Positions 6,836 through 15,112 of a stretch of 64,000 nucleotides of DNA are shown here, in pieces; within the stretch, counting starts at the first letter, position 1, and every line of letters begins with the position of its first letter. The stretch lies in IMG/VR virus record IMGVR_UViG_3300047552_000145, positions 17,267 through 81,266 of that record; one strand, given 5' to 3'. Both the position numbers and the translations under genes were made by a program. The notes under the pieces are model-generated. The model was not told the DNA's origin and did no database searches. It saw nothing but the letters and a program-made list of their open reading frames with translations. Source of the DNA: a virus.

Positions 6836-7993
6836 ATGGCAAACATAGTCGATTATATTAGAGATGGAGTTACATCTGCTAAGACTACAGTTTCAGACTA
6901 CATCACAGGTGCAGCTGATAGAGTTAAAGGTATTGCTGGTGGCGTTAAGGATGCAGCGACAAAAGCTGTCAACCCACCAAGAGGTGACTGGATCAACAAC
7001 ACCAGAAAAAACTACGAAGTGAATAAGTACAAGGTGGATCAACACTCATATCCAATGGACTTGTTGTCACCTATTTATGGCGGAAACTATGCGATTTTCT
7101 ATATCAACGTTTCGGATGCATCAAGACTGGCATTGACTGAAGAGACTGTAGATCTAAACCCTAAAACTGAAGCTCGTATGCGTAACTCTCTAGTTGGTAA
7201 TGCTAAGAGATTAGAGAATTTGTTTGATGCTGGTGTCGGTAAAGCGAACGAGGTTTTACCAGAAGCTGCTAACATCAACATTGATGCTATTAAGAATGCT
7301 GTGCCATTCAATGGTAGAAGCCAACGCAGATTAAAAACCGCTATTGCTTTACATGTACCCAATCAGTTAAGCGTTCGTTATGCAACTACATGGGGTACAG
7401 CAGAAAACACTGCTGGTGCTCAGGCACTTATGTCCGCTGGTAGTTCAGTTGGTGAAGCTCTTGCTAATAACCCAACTGCTGCTGTAAAGAACTTAACTGA
7501 TGCCGCTGCTACTGGTGCCGAGGCATTTGTCGCTAATAGAATGGCCAACAACAAATATTCCCAAATTATTTCAGCAGCTACTGGTACTGCAGCGAACCCT
7601 AAAAAAGAACAGGTGTTCGAGGGTGTAGAATTCCGCAAGTTTGCGTTCGACTATCAATTCTATCCAAGAGATGAGTTTGAAGCTGAGAACGTTTTGAATA
7701 TTATTCACCAATTCAAACTACATATGCACCCTGAGTTCAAAAGCGAGTTAAACTATGTTTGGATTTACCCTTCTGAGTTTGATATCACGTATTACACAAA
7801 TGGTGCAGAGAACCTTAATCTCCACAAGCACACTTCTTGTATCTTAGAGAGTATGAACGTCAACTATACACCGAACGGCAATTTCTCTGTATTTGCTAAT
7901 GGTATGCCGACTCAAATTAACTTATCTCTAGAGTTTAGAGAACTACAACTTGCATCCAAAGAAACTATTGGTTTAACTCCAGGAGGTCTATAA
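6836..7993 (+). CDS. 48: gp48 baseplate tail tube cap
   Basis: gp48 sits on the central hub and forms the platform for the tail tube. This 385-residue protein (T4: 364) has an Ala-rich amphipathic N-terminus, a NYEVNKYKVDQHSYPMDLLSP segment, a variable middle, and a well-marked C-terminal tube-like domain: VEFRKFAFDYQFYPRDEFEAENVLNIIHQFKLHMHPEF, LNYVWIYPSEFDITYYTNG, and NFSVFANGMPTQINLSLEFREL. These are the conserved gp48 signatures. It begins the plus-strand baseplate operon, followed one base later by gp53. Confidence 0.85.
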   Translation: MANIVDYIRDGVTSAKTTVSDYITGAADRVKGIAGGVKDAATKAVNPPRGDWINNTRKNYEVNKYKVDQHSYPMDLLSPIYGGNYAIFYINVSDASRLALTEETVDLNPKTEARMRNSLVGNAKRLENLFDAGVGKANEVLPEAANINIDAIKNAVPFNGRSQRRLKTAIALHVPNQLSVRYATTWGTAENTAGAQALMSAGSSVGEALANNPTAAVKNLTDAAATGAEAFVANRMANNKYSQIISAATGTAANPKKEQVFEGVEFRKFAFDYQFYPRDEFEAENVLNIIHQFKLHMHPEFKSELNYVWIYPSEFDITYYTNGAENLNLHKHTSCILESMNVNYTPNGNFSVFANGMPTQINLSLEFRELQLASKETIGLTPGGL

Positions 7994-7994
7994 T

Positions 7995-8804
7995 ATGTAC
8001 TTCAAAGGCTTCCCTCAATTTCTATATGATTTTAATTATGGTGATAGAGTTAAGACAAGTATTGTAAAAGATATTACACGTAACGTTCGCCTAAGAAAAG
8101 AAATCTTATCAAACGTTACATTGTTTGATGAGTATGATATCATCGACGGTGAAACCCCAGAAATGATTTCTGAAAAGTTCTATGGAACACCAGAGTATCA
8201 TTGGGTTGTTATGTTGTGTAACGATAAGTATGATTATCGCGCTGACTTCCCTTTACCAGAAGCTGTTCTTGAAAAGCACATCGCTTCTGTTTATAATCCA
8301 ACTCTATATTCTTCTGATTGGTATTGGGATACTGATGAGAATGGACAAGTTATTTTTCATATTAGAATTACAAGCATAGAGGTTCCATTTGATGCTGCGT
8401 ATTTGACAGCTCCAGTTAAGATCAATATCAGAGATGATGATAGTTCGTTTATCATTGACATCAATTTCCCAGTAGACCCAATTGGTCTAGATGTCGCTAC
8501 ACAATACTTCTATTTTCCAGTTCCAAGCCATAATGATGCATGGTTGGTTGCACATGGTAAAGAAGGATCCACTGCTGATTCTGGTGTAGGTAATGTTGAA
8601 CTAACTATCAACACTGAGGGAAGAGAATACAACCCAGTGTATTATGTAAATAATAAAGGTTTTACAATTAACCCAACTGAAGGCGCTATTGCTGTTACAG
8701 GTGATGTACAGCATAGATTTGAGAATGATCAGAAGAGAAGAATTAAACTAATTGCACCTAGTTTATTAGAAACACTTCTTAGAAACTATCAAGATGAGCT
8801 ATAA
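7995..8804 (+). CDS. 53: gp53 baseplate wedge subunit
   Basis: The protein is 269 residues, longer than T4 gp53 (196). The N-terminal half carries the family pattern: DITRNVRLRKEIL, LFDEYDIIDGETPEMISEKFYGTPEYHWVVMLCND (compare T4 AIYGNPQLYWVLLMCND), a LysM-like segment at residues 45-75. In T4, gp53 links wedges to each other around the hub. The middle (residues 100-220) appears to hold an inserted beta-rich domain. The C-terminus ENDQKRRIKLIAPSLLETLLRNYQDEL parallels the T4 end. The stop overlaps the next ATG (TAATG), implying coupled translation with gp27. Confidence 0.85.
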   Translation: MYFKGFPQFLYDFNYGDRVKTSIVKDITRNVRLRKEILSNVTLFDEYDIIDGETPEMISEKFYGTPEYHWVVMLCNDKYDYRADFPLPEAVLEKHIASVYNPTLYSSDWYWDTDENGQVIFHIRITSIEVPFDAAYLTAPVKINIRDDDSSFIIDINFPVDPIGLDVATQYFYFPVPSHNDAWLVAHGKEGSTADSGVGNVELTINTEGREYNPVYYVNNKGFTINPTEGAIAVTGDVQHRFENDQKRRIKLIAPSLLETLLRNYQDEL

Positions 8805-10084
8805 TGCCTGAAATTATCAATCCCGCTAATACATTAAGATATGCTGGCGATGTTAACATCGAGAAGGTTGAAATCATCACACCCAAAGGTATCTACCAAA
8901 ACGTTAGAAACCAGATTATTCAATTAAGAATCTACGAGGATATCTTTTCTCCATTTATAACTGGATCAGTAGTATTAAAAGAATCGTTTGACTTACAATC
9001 ACTGCTACCATTGATTGGTGAAGAGTTTATCGAAATCAAAGTTTCAACTCCGACATTAGACAAACCGATCAGCGGATTGTTTCATATTTACAAGATGAAC
9101 GACAAAGTGAACCTTGGCGATAGAGCCGTTGGTTATGAGTTAAGTTTTATCTCAGCTGAATCTCTTGTTGATTCCAACAAGAAGGTTAGCAAGGTTTTTT
9201 CTGGTAAGATCTCAGACATTGTTAGAGCTTTCGTGGTTGATAAGATTGACGGTATGGAGAGCACTAAGAAGTTCAATGTTGAGAATACCCGTAACACTAT
9301 TAAGTATGTTTCTCCTTACTGGAGTCCAGTTCAGAACTTAACATTCTTATCTGAAAACTCAATCTCTGAGAACCAATCCCCATCTTTCTTGTTCTACGAG
9401 AACAGAGATGGATTCAACTTTAGATCTCTGGAGAGTCTTTACAAATCAAAGTCATTCCAACAATTTATTATGGATAAGTATTCTCGTGATAACTTCCCTC
9501 AAGGTGGTAACGCACTGAACATCTTGGAAGATTATAAACGTGTTGGTGAAATTGACTTCATTGAGTCGTACGACTACATGGATCGATTATCTGGTGGTAT
9601 GTATAACTCTAAACTGATATCATACGACTCAACTAAGAAAACTTACACTGTTAAGAACTTCGATATTAAAACTAAGTTTCCTAGACAGACTCACTTAAAC
9701 CCATACCCACTTTTCTCTGATAAAGTTGTTGGTAGAAGTAACGCTAAACAGATTCTTTTCCCAAGAGCGTTTGAAACTTTTACTTCTTTTGGTGATACAA
9801 CTAACGCACGTGTTCTTCAAGAACGTATTTCTTTCTTGAAGATGGCAGAGGCTCAAAAGATTAATATCACTGTGGCTGGTCGTTGTGATTATACAGTCGG
9901 GCAGGTTGCCGAGTTAACGCTTTACAAGAAACAACCAATGAGAAAAAGTGACAGGAACGAAGACTTGATTGATGATGTGAACAGCGGTAAATATCTAGTT
10001 TCTGCTATTAATCATCAAATATCAGTAGATGGACATACATGTTTTATTGAATTGATTAAAGATTCTATGAAGAAGAAAGTTTAA
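8804..10084 (+). CDS. 27: gp27 baseplate central hub
   Basis: gp27 forms the trimeric cup at the base of the tube that holds the gp5 spike. The 426-residue product (T4: 391) has the hub features: an N-terminal tube-like domain (IIQLRIYEDIFSPFITGSVVLKES, GEEFIEIKVST, YELSFIS), the FLSENSISENQSPSFLFYENRDGFNFRSLESL stretch, and a C-terminal second tube-like domain (INITVAGRCDYTVGQVAEL, GKYLVSAINHQI). It lies directly upstream of gp5, its partner in the hub. Confidence 0.9.
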   Translation: MPEIINPANTLRYAGDVNIEKVEIITPKGIYQNVRNQIIQLRIYEDIFSPFITGSVVLKESFDLQSLLPLIGEEFIEIKVSTPTLDKPISGLFHIYKMNDKVNLGDRAVGYELSFISAESLVDSNKKVSKVFSGKISDIVRAFVVDKIDGMESTKKFNVENTRNTIKYVSPYWSPVQNLTFLSENSISENQSPSFLFYENRDGFNFRSLESLYKSKSFQQFIMDKYSRDNFPQGGNALNILEDYKRVGEIDFIESYDYMDRLSGGMYNSKLISYDSTKKTYTVKNFDIKTKFPRQTHLNPYPLFSDKVVGRSNAKQILFPRAFETFTSFGDTTNARVLQERISFLKMAEAQKINITVAGRCDYTVGQVAELTLYKKQPMRKSDRNEDLIDDVNSGKYLVSAINHQISVDGHTCFIELIKDSMKKKV

Positions 10085-10086
10085 TA

Positions 10087-13000
10087 ATGGCGCAAAATAT
10101 TTACTTCGGTGTTGTTGAAAACCGTGTTGACCCGCTAGAACTTGGTCGTTGCCAAGTTCGTGTTGTAGGTTTACACACTCACGATAAGAACTTACTACCA
10201 ACATCAGACTTACCTTGGTGTGCTTCAATGCAACCAACTACTTCTGCTGCTATGAACGGTATTGGCCATACACCACTTGGACCAGTTGAAGGAACTTCAG
10301 TTGTTGTTATGTATCTTGATGATTCGTTCCAACAAGGTATTATGTTGGGTGCAGTTGGCGGTATCGCTACCAACCCTGTTCCTATTGACTTTGATGACTC
10401 TGGACCAATCGCTGAAACTGATACTGCTAGTAAAGACATTATCCGTTTAAGAAGTATCCCTGGACCACAGAATGGGCAGATTATTAAATTGTATGACCCT
10501 GAGTATAACCGTCAGGATCTTACATCAAAGTTGTCCGCCAACATGCGTGTTAGTGGTTTTGGTATTGAGTATGGTTCAGTCATTGTTTCTATTGACAATG
10601 GAACTCAAATTACAATTTCTAAACCTGTTCGAGATTATGTTGAGAACATTATTGAATTTGAACCACCATTGGCTTCCGTTCAAGCAGTTGTTGCGTCAAA
10701 GACTAACATTACGGGTTCAACGCTTGACCAAAAATCAGAAGCAGTTAAAACAACTCCAGTAAACGGAGAGATCCCAACTCTTCCACCATTACCAGAATTT
10801 AAGAATACACAAACGAAGGCTTCTGAAGGTATCAAAGCACTTATCGCTGCGTGTGATAAAGTTGGTTTGGTTACCAAAGAACAGAAGTGTGCTTTACTTG
10901 GTATCGCTGGTGGTGAATCTGGTTGGATTCCACAAAAAGAATCATACAACTATTCAGACTCTAGATTGAAACAAATCTTCAGTTTCGCAACTGATGAAGA
11001 TGTTGTCAAGTATGCTAATGCTTCTAAAAAGGGTGTAACTCGTGAGGAGTTTTTCTCTTGGTGTTATGGACCAACTAAGCGTGGTAAAGGTTTCTTTGGT
11101 CATACGAGCGATGAGATGGCTGGTAAATACTATGGTCGCGGTTTCATTCAATTGACTGGTTATTCAAACTACAAACGATACAACGACATGGCCAAAGCTG
11201 CTGGGTTGACTATTGACATCGTTAATGATCCAGATTCTCTTGATACTGACATTAACGTTTCGGCTCTTATAGCTGCACTATACATCAAAGACAGAGTATC
11301 AAAGGGTGTTAATCCAAACTCACATCCAGACTATTTCTATGCAGCTAAGAAAGCAGTTGGTGTAAACTCGCCAGATATTGCGGCTAGAAAACTTCGTTAC
11401 TATGAATACTTCTATGGTAAAGAAGGTGGCGGTGGCGTTTCTAAGGATGCAGGTGCTGCTATCCCGCCAGTTGAAGATTCAACTGATTCAAAACCAGGAC
11501 CATCTAAAAAGTCTATCGAGACTGGTTCTTTCGGTTTGGGTTTCCGTGACCCCAACAATAAGTATCCACTACAAGAATACATTGGTGAATCTGATGTGAA
11601 CCGTTTAGCCCGTGGTGTTATTGAAGGCACTGTCGTTAAGTTAAAAGACGCTAACCGCAAGATGGGTATTCCAACAGCGAGCGGTGGCCAATGGGATCAA
11701 CCTGCCGCTCCGTTTGGTGCTAAGTATCCTTTCAACAAGGTATATGAAACAGAATCTGGTCACATCCAAGAATTTGATGATACTCCTGGTCAAGAACGTG
11801 TTAACACATATCACCGTGCAGGCACATTCACTGAAGTTGACGCTAACGGTACACAGGTAAACTATATCGTTGGTGATAACTTCATCCTAATGGAACAAAA
11901 CGGTTGCATCCACGTTGCTGGTGAATGTAATATTACCGTTGATGGACAAACTAATATTCTAGCTCGTTCTGATGCTAATATCAAGGTTGAACAAAACGCC
12001 ACTGTTACGGTTGGTAACAATCTAGACCTTGGAGTTGCCAACGACTTGACTATGGCTGTCGGTGGCGACTTCTTAGCGAAGGTTGGTGGCACATTTAAAC
12101 TAGACGCTGGCGATTTGGTTATGAAATCTCAGTCAGACTATACTGTTCAATCTGTTGGAGATTATTCAGCCAAGGGTGCTAAGGTTGCGATTGAATCTGA
12201 AGGCGATGCAGATTTCAATGTAGCTGGAACTTTCAATATGAACTACTCTGAAGGTAACTTCGGTGTTAGCGCAGGTAGTGCAGCAGATGTTGGTAACGTT
12301 GAGCTTGCTGCCCCTCCAGCTGGTTCTCCGCTGAACTCTGTCATCGGGTATTCTATTGCTCCACCAAGAGAGTTTGAAGAGAAGGCTGTTGTTGAAACGC
12401 CAGACGATTGGGATACTCCAGAAGGTAGAGCTGCTGCTCAGAAACAAGCAACTTCTGAAGGTGTAGTCGGCGCAGTTGTTCTTCCTGTTGCAGATGAGGC
12501 AGCACCAACACCAACAGGCGGTTCCAACAAACCAGTGACAGTTGATAAGAACGACATTCAAAATACTCGCGACTTCACTAACGACTACCGTTTATCGAAG
12601 AACGTTGTTCTTGGTATGATGATTGCCGATAAGAAGCATATCTTAACACCTCAAATGTTACAGCCAGCTTCTGGCGGTCAAGAACGTCTATATACCGTGC
12701 AGGAAATTGTGGGTAACTTGGCTGAAACTGCTAATAATATTTTGGAGCCAATTATTGATGTGTTACCAGGGGGTCGTTCTGGTTATGGCACTCAGTGGGT
12801 TATCTCGTCAGGATATCGTTTGAAGGGTGTGGTAAAGAATGAATCGCCAACATCAGACCACTGTAAGGGGCACTGTGTTGATATTGTGTTGAAGCTACCA
12901 GACAAGTACAACAAGACGTTCGAGATGATTCAGAAGATTGAACCATTGATTGTATATGATCAACTTATCTTGGAATATCGTTTCCCAGATTCAGTTTGGA

Positions 13001-13140
13001 TTCATATGAGCTATCGTAAGGATAACAACCGTAAGATGGCGTTCACTATGGTCAATGATAAGACATACAAGCGTAACTCTAAAGGTCTACCAGCTGGATT
13101 CTTCTTGTTGAACACTATCCCACCGAAGGGTACAGTATAA
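10087..13140 (+). CDS. 5: gp5-like cell-puncturing spike with GH19-like lysozyme and M15-like peptidase domains
   Basis: This 1017-residue spike is almost twice T4 gp5 (575). Residues 1-100 are the OB domain (NRVDPLELGRCQVRV, SDLPWCASMQPTT, GTSVVVMYLD). Residues 245-450 form a GH19 chitinase/lysozyme-like domain, with GGESGW (Glu277) and the signature YGRGFIQLTGY (349-359), in place of the T4 GH24 lysozyme. Residues 580-740 are a beta-helix needle rich in VGN/VGG turns. Residues 840-1000 look like a zinc M15 D,D-peptidase: SGYR (905-910 region), SDHCKGHCVDI (His925, Asp932) and WIHMS (His973). Thus two different peptidoglycan-cutting activities are suggested in one hub protein. It overlaps the next gene by one base. 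Confidence 0.85.
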   Translation: MAQNIYFGVVENRVDPLELGRCQVRVVGLHTHDKNLLPTSDLPWCASMQPTTSAAMNGIGHTPLGPVEGTSVVVMYLDDSFQQGIMLGAVGGIATNPVPIDFDDSGPIAETDTASKDIIRLRSIPGPQNGQIIKLYDPEYNRQDLTSKLSANMRVSGFGIEYGSVIVSIDNGTQITISKPVRDYVENIIEFEPPLASVQAVVASKTNITGSTLDQKSEAVKTTPVNGEIPTLPPLPEFKNTQTKASEGIKALIAACDKVGLVTKEQKCALLGIAGGESGWIPQKESYNYSDSRLKQIFSFATDEDVVKYANASKKGVTREEFFSWCYGPTKRGKGFFGHTSDEMAGKYYGRGFIQLTGYSNYKRYNDMAKAAGLTIDIVNDPDSLDTDINVSALIAALYIKDRVSKGVNPNSHPDYFYAAKKAVGVNSPDIAARKLRYYEYFYGKEGGGGVSKDAGAAIPPVEDSTDSKPGPSKKSIETGSFGLGFRDPNNKYPLQEYIGESDVNRLARGVIEGTVVKLKDANRKMGIPTASGGQWDQPAAPFGAKYPFNKVYETESGHIQEFDDTPGQERVNTYHRAGTFTEVDANGTQVNYIVGDNFILMEQNGCIHVAGECNITVDGQTNILARSDANIKVEQNATVTVGNNLDLGVANDLTMAVGGDFLAKVGGTFKLDAGDLVMKSQSDYTVQSVGDYSAKGAKVAIESEGDADFNVAGTFNMNYSEGNFGVSAGSAADVGNVELAAPPAGSPLNSVIGYSIAPPREFEEKAVVETPDDWDTPEGRAAAQKQATSEGVVGAVVLPVADEAAPTPTGGSNKPVTVDKNDIQNTRDFTNDYRLSKNVVLGMMIADKKHILTPQMLQPASGGQERLYTVQEIVGNLAETANNILEPIIDVLPGGRSGYGTQWVISSGYRLKGVVKNESPTSDHCKGHCVDIVLKLPDKYNKTFEMIQKIEPLIVYDQLILEYRFPDSVWIHMSYRKDNNRKMAFTMVNDKTYKRNSKGLPAGFFLLNTIPPKGTV

Positions 13141-13688
13141 TGGCTGCTGTTTGGAATATTGAAGAACTTCCAAACATAGACGAGTACGTTGCGTTCAGCC
13201 ATTCGTTCACGTACTCGGACGACGAGTTTCCATCTCAAACATACACTGTTGTTTTGACTCCGTTGGAGACTAACCCAGAGACAGTCTTTATTAGTGGTAA
13301 CAACGTTTCTGGTTATTATTCGGATGTATTCAATATGTTCGTTAAGTATAAAACAAAGGCTGTACCTAACGAGTATATTGAAGTGAACAACTTTAGAAAA
13401 ATTGTGGTTGAAAAGCTGGAGCAAATTATTGAGTATAGCCCAGACTTAACGCCAAACAAGACTTACACCTATACTGCGAATGTTTACAGTGAAGGTGATC
13501 TAGTCGACACAAGAGTCTTTACAAAAATCGTTAATAATAATTGGGATTTGAATAAAGAGCTTTTACTTCGTTACATATCAAACACAACTATCGCTGACGA
13601 AACACTTTACAAACAATGGATAAATAGTATTAATGCTGCTCCAGTTAGATGGAAGAACACGTCTAACGTTGTAATTAATTGGATATAA
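13140..13688 (+). CDS. Hypothetical virion-associated protein
   Basis: No family is recognised for this 182-residue protein. It is beta-rich and hydrophilic, with an FTYSDDEFPSQTYTVVLTPLE segment and a TYTYTANVYSEGDLVDTRVFTKIV segment that look like two Ig/fibronectin-like strand sets, ending in a short helical part (WDLNKELLLRYIS). There is no signal peptide or membrane segment. Its start overlaps the gp5 stop and its stop is one base before the collar fibre gene, so it is part of the baseplate operon and is probably a structural protein or fibre connector. Confidence 0.6.
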   Translation: MAAVWNIEELPNIDEYVAFSHSFTYSDDEFPSQTYTVVLTPLETNPETVFISGNNVSGYYSDVFNMFVKYKTKAVPNEYIEVNNFRKIVVEKLEQIIEYSPDLTPNKTYTYTANVYSEGDLVDTRVFTKIVNNNWDLNKELLLRYISNTTIADETLYKQWINSINAAPVRWKNTSNVVINWI

Positions 13689-13689
13689 A

Positions 13690-14400
13690 ATGCAAATCCC
13701 AAATACGTTTAAACTAAGAACTGGTGCCATTCAATTGGCAGACTTAGATGCAAACTTCGATATTATCCAAGTTACAGTAAACACGCAAGCTGAGACTATC
13801 CTTAAAGTCCAGACAGATATTTCTAACATCCAAACTTCTATTGCGAATTATTCAGCAATTCCTATTGGGTGTATTGTTATGTGGGGTGGTTCTGTATCAA
13901 ACATACCTTCTGGGTGGAGATTGTGTGATGGTACAAACAACACACCAGATTTAAGAGACAGGTTTGTTATTGGTGCTAGATCAGATTCTTCTGGACCAGC
14001 TACAACTTTCGTCACTGGCGCTGATACAAAGACTGGTGGTAATAAAGATTCTGTTGTAGTAAACCACGGACACACTGCCACATCATACGCTACATCTTCT
14101 GGCTCATTGACTTCTGATACAGACGCTTGGTCAGCTACATTTTATGCCAATGATTCTGGTTTGTATGCGGCTGGCGGCTCAGTTTCTAACGCTGGATATA
14201 ATGGGCAGACTTTTGAAGATAACTTCAGCTCATCGACTAACAATGAAAACAGGGGCGTGACTATATCTCGTTCAAGAAGTCACTCTCACACCCCAACGAT
14301 TACAACGACAGTTACAACAACTATCACAGATTCTGGACAGTCTGGTACTAACAGAAACCTACCACCATACTACGCACTGGCGTATATTATGAAGGTATAA
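13690..14400 (+). CDS. Tail fibre protein with phage tail-collar domain
   Basis: The protein has 236 residues. Residues 1-50 contain an anchor-like motif (LADLDANFDIIQ) and a helix with heptad character (ETILKVQTDISNIQTSI). A tail collar domain follows at about residue 57: PIGCIVMWGGSVSNIPSGWRLCDG, then TPDLRDRFVIGA. The C-terminus NLPPYYALAYIMKV is the usual end of such proteins (as in T4 gp12 and many prophage fibres). Residues 120-210 are Ser/Thr/His-rich with an alternating SRSHSHTPTI pattern that may bind metal, as in gp12. Its place in the baseplate operon suggests a short fibre, but equivalence with gp12 is not established. Confidence 0.75.
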   Translation: MQIPNTFKLRTGAIQLADLDANFDIIQVTVNTQAETILKVQTDISNIQTSIANYSAIPIGCIVMWGGSVSNIPSGWRLCDGTNNTPDLRDRFVIGARSDSSGPATTFVTGADTKTGGNKDSVVVNHGHTATSYATSSGSLTSDTDAWSATFYANDSGLYAAGGSVSNAGYNGQTFEDNFSSSTNNENRGVTISRSRSHSHTPTITTTVTTTITDSGQSGTNRNLPPYYALAYIMKV

Positions 14401-14401
14401 C

Positions 14402-14704
14402 ATGTCAGGAGTTTCAGTTATCGGGGACACTACAACAGGGCACGAAGGATACCCACCAACTAAAATGGTATCTTCTCCAGTATCTAAGACCAAGTTTAAT
14501 GGTAAGAAACCAGGAGTTGTTGACGAGGCTTGTCAATTCTTACCGCACTCTAAAGGTGTTTCAGTACACCCGCAAGATATAAGATACCCAGTTGAGGGGT
14601 CTAAAAAGACAAAGATTGAGGGTTACTATCTTGCAAGAATCGGGGATAAGTTAGCAGACGGAGACGTTATTGCTAAAGGATCTGACAACACTTTTATAGA
14701 ATAA
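14402..14704 (+). CDS. PAAR-like spike tip protein
   Basis: This 100-residue protein has the short-strand, glycine-turn pattern of PAAR-repeat proteins that cap the gp5 spike (T4 gp5.4, 97 residues). Visible signs are GDTTTGHEGYPPTKM at the N-terminus and the late YYLARIGDKLADGDVIAKGSDNTFIE segment, plus a His (residue 14), Cys (44) and further His residues (49, 56) that could coordinate a metal ion. It follows gp5 after two genes, in the hub operon. A role as sharpened tip or effector carrier is inferred from the family. Confidence 0.7.
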   Translation: MSGVSVIGDTTTGHEGYPPTKMVSSPVSKTKFNGKKPGVVDEACQFLPHSKGVSVHPQDIRYPVEGSKKTKIEGYYLARIGDKLADGDVIAKGSDNTFIE

Positions 14705-14705
14705 G

Positions 14706-14713
14706 AATAAATA
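14706..14713 (+). promoter_or_regulatory. Candidate late promoter AATAAATA, start predicted one base before the gp25 ATG
   Basis: The octamer is followed by six bases and the ATG of gp25 at 14720. T4 spacing puts transcription start at 14719. No Shine-Dalgarno is seen in front of the ATG. Confidence 0.4.
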
Positions 14714-14719
14714 ATATCT

Positions 14720-15112
14720 ATGGCAAGAAATACAAGAACGTTCTCTGATTTAGACTTTAACTTCTCCCCTCACCCAGTGACGGGGGATTTAGTACAACGA
14801 TACGACGAAAACGCTATCAAGCAATCCGTCAAAAATCTTCTTCAAATCCGCCACTATGAGAAACCATTCCATAGTGAAATTGGTAGCCCATTAAGAGAGC
14901 TACTATTTGAGAACATCACACCACTTACTGAGAAGATGGCACGTAGAGCCATCATCGACGTCATTTCTAACTTTGAACCAAGAGTTAACTTGATCGACGT
15001 CAACGTTATTGCTTCTGACGAAAATAACTCACTATACATCAATGTGGTTTTTAAAATTGTTAACACGGAACGACCAATAACTCTTGACTTCGTATTAGAG
15101 AGAACACGATAA
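14720..15112 (+). CDS. 25: gp25 baseplate wedge subunit
   Basis: gp25 (130 residues; T4 132) is the sheath-initiating wedge protein, conserved from phages to type VI secretion (TssE). The hallmark segment NAIKQSVKNLLQIRHYEKPFHSEIGSPLRELLFENITPLTE contains the E-x-G/S-P motif region, and the second half FEPRVNLIDVNV...YINVVFKIVN is the conserved sheet. The last base of its stop is the first base of the gp6 ATG, as usual for a 25-6 pair that assembles together. Confidence 0.95.
   Translation: MARNTRTFSDLDFNFSPHPVTGDLVQRYDENAIKQSVKNLLQIRHYEKPFHSEIGSPLRELLFENITPLTEKMARRAIIDVISNFEPRVNLIDVNVIASDENNSLYINVVFKIVNTERPITLDFVLERTR

Noticed and set aside
6798-6842. TTG 6842 as the start of gp4
   Set aside because: It would overlap the gp48 start and promoter; the ATG at 6797 gives a normal-length gp4 beginning at the conserved region.
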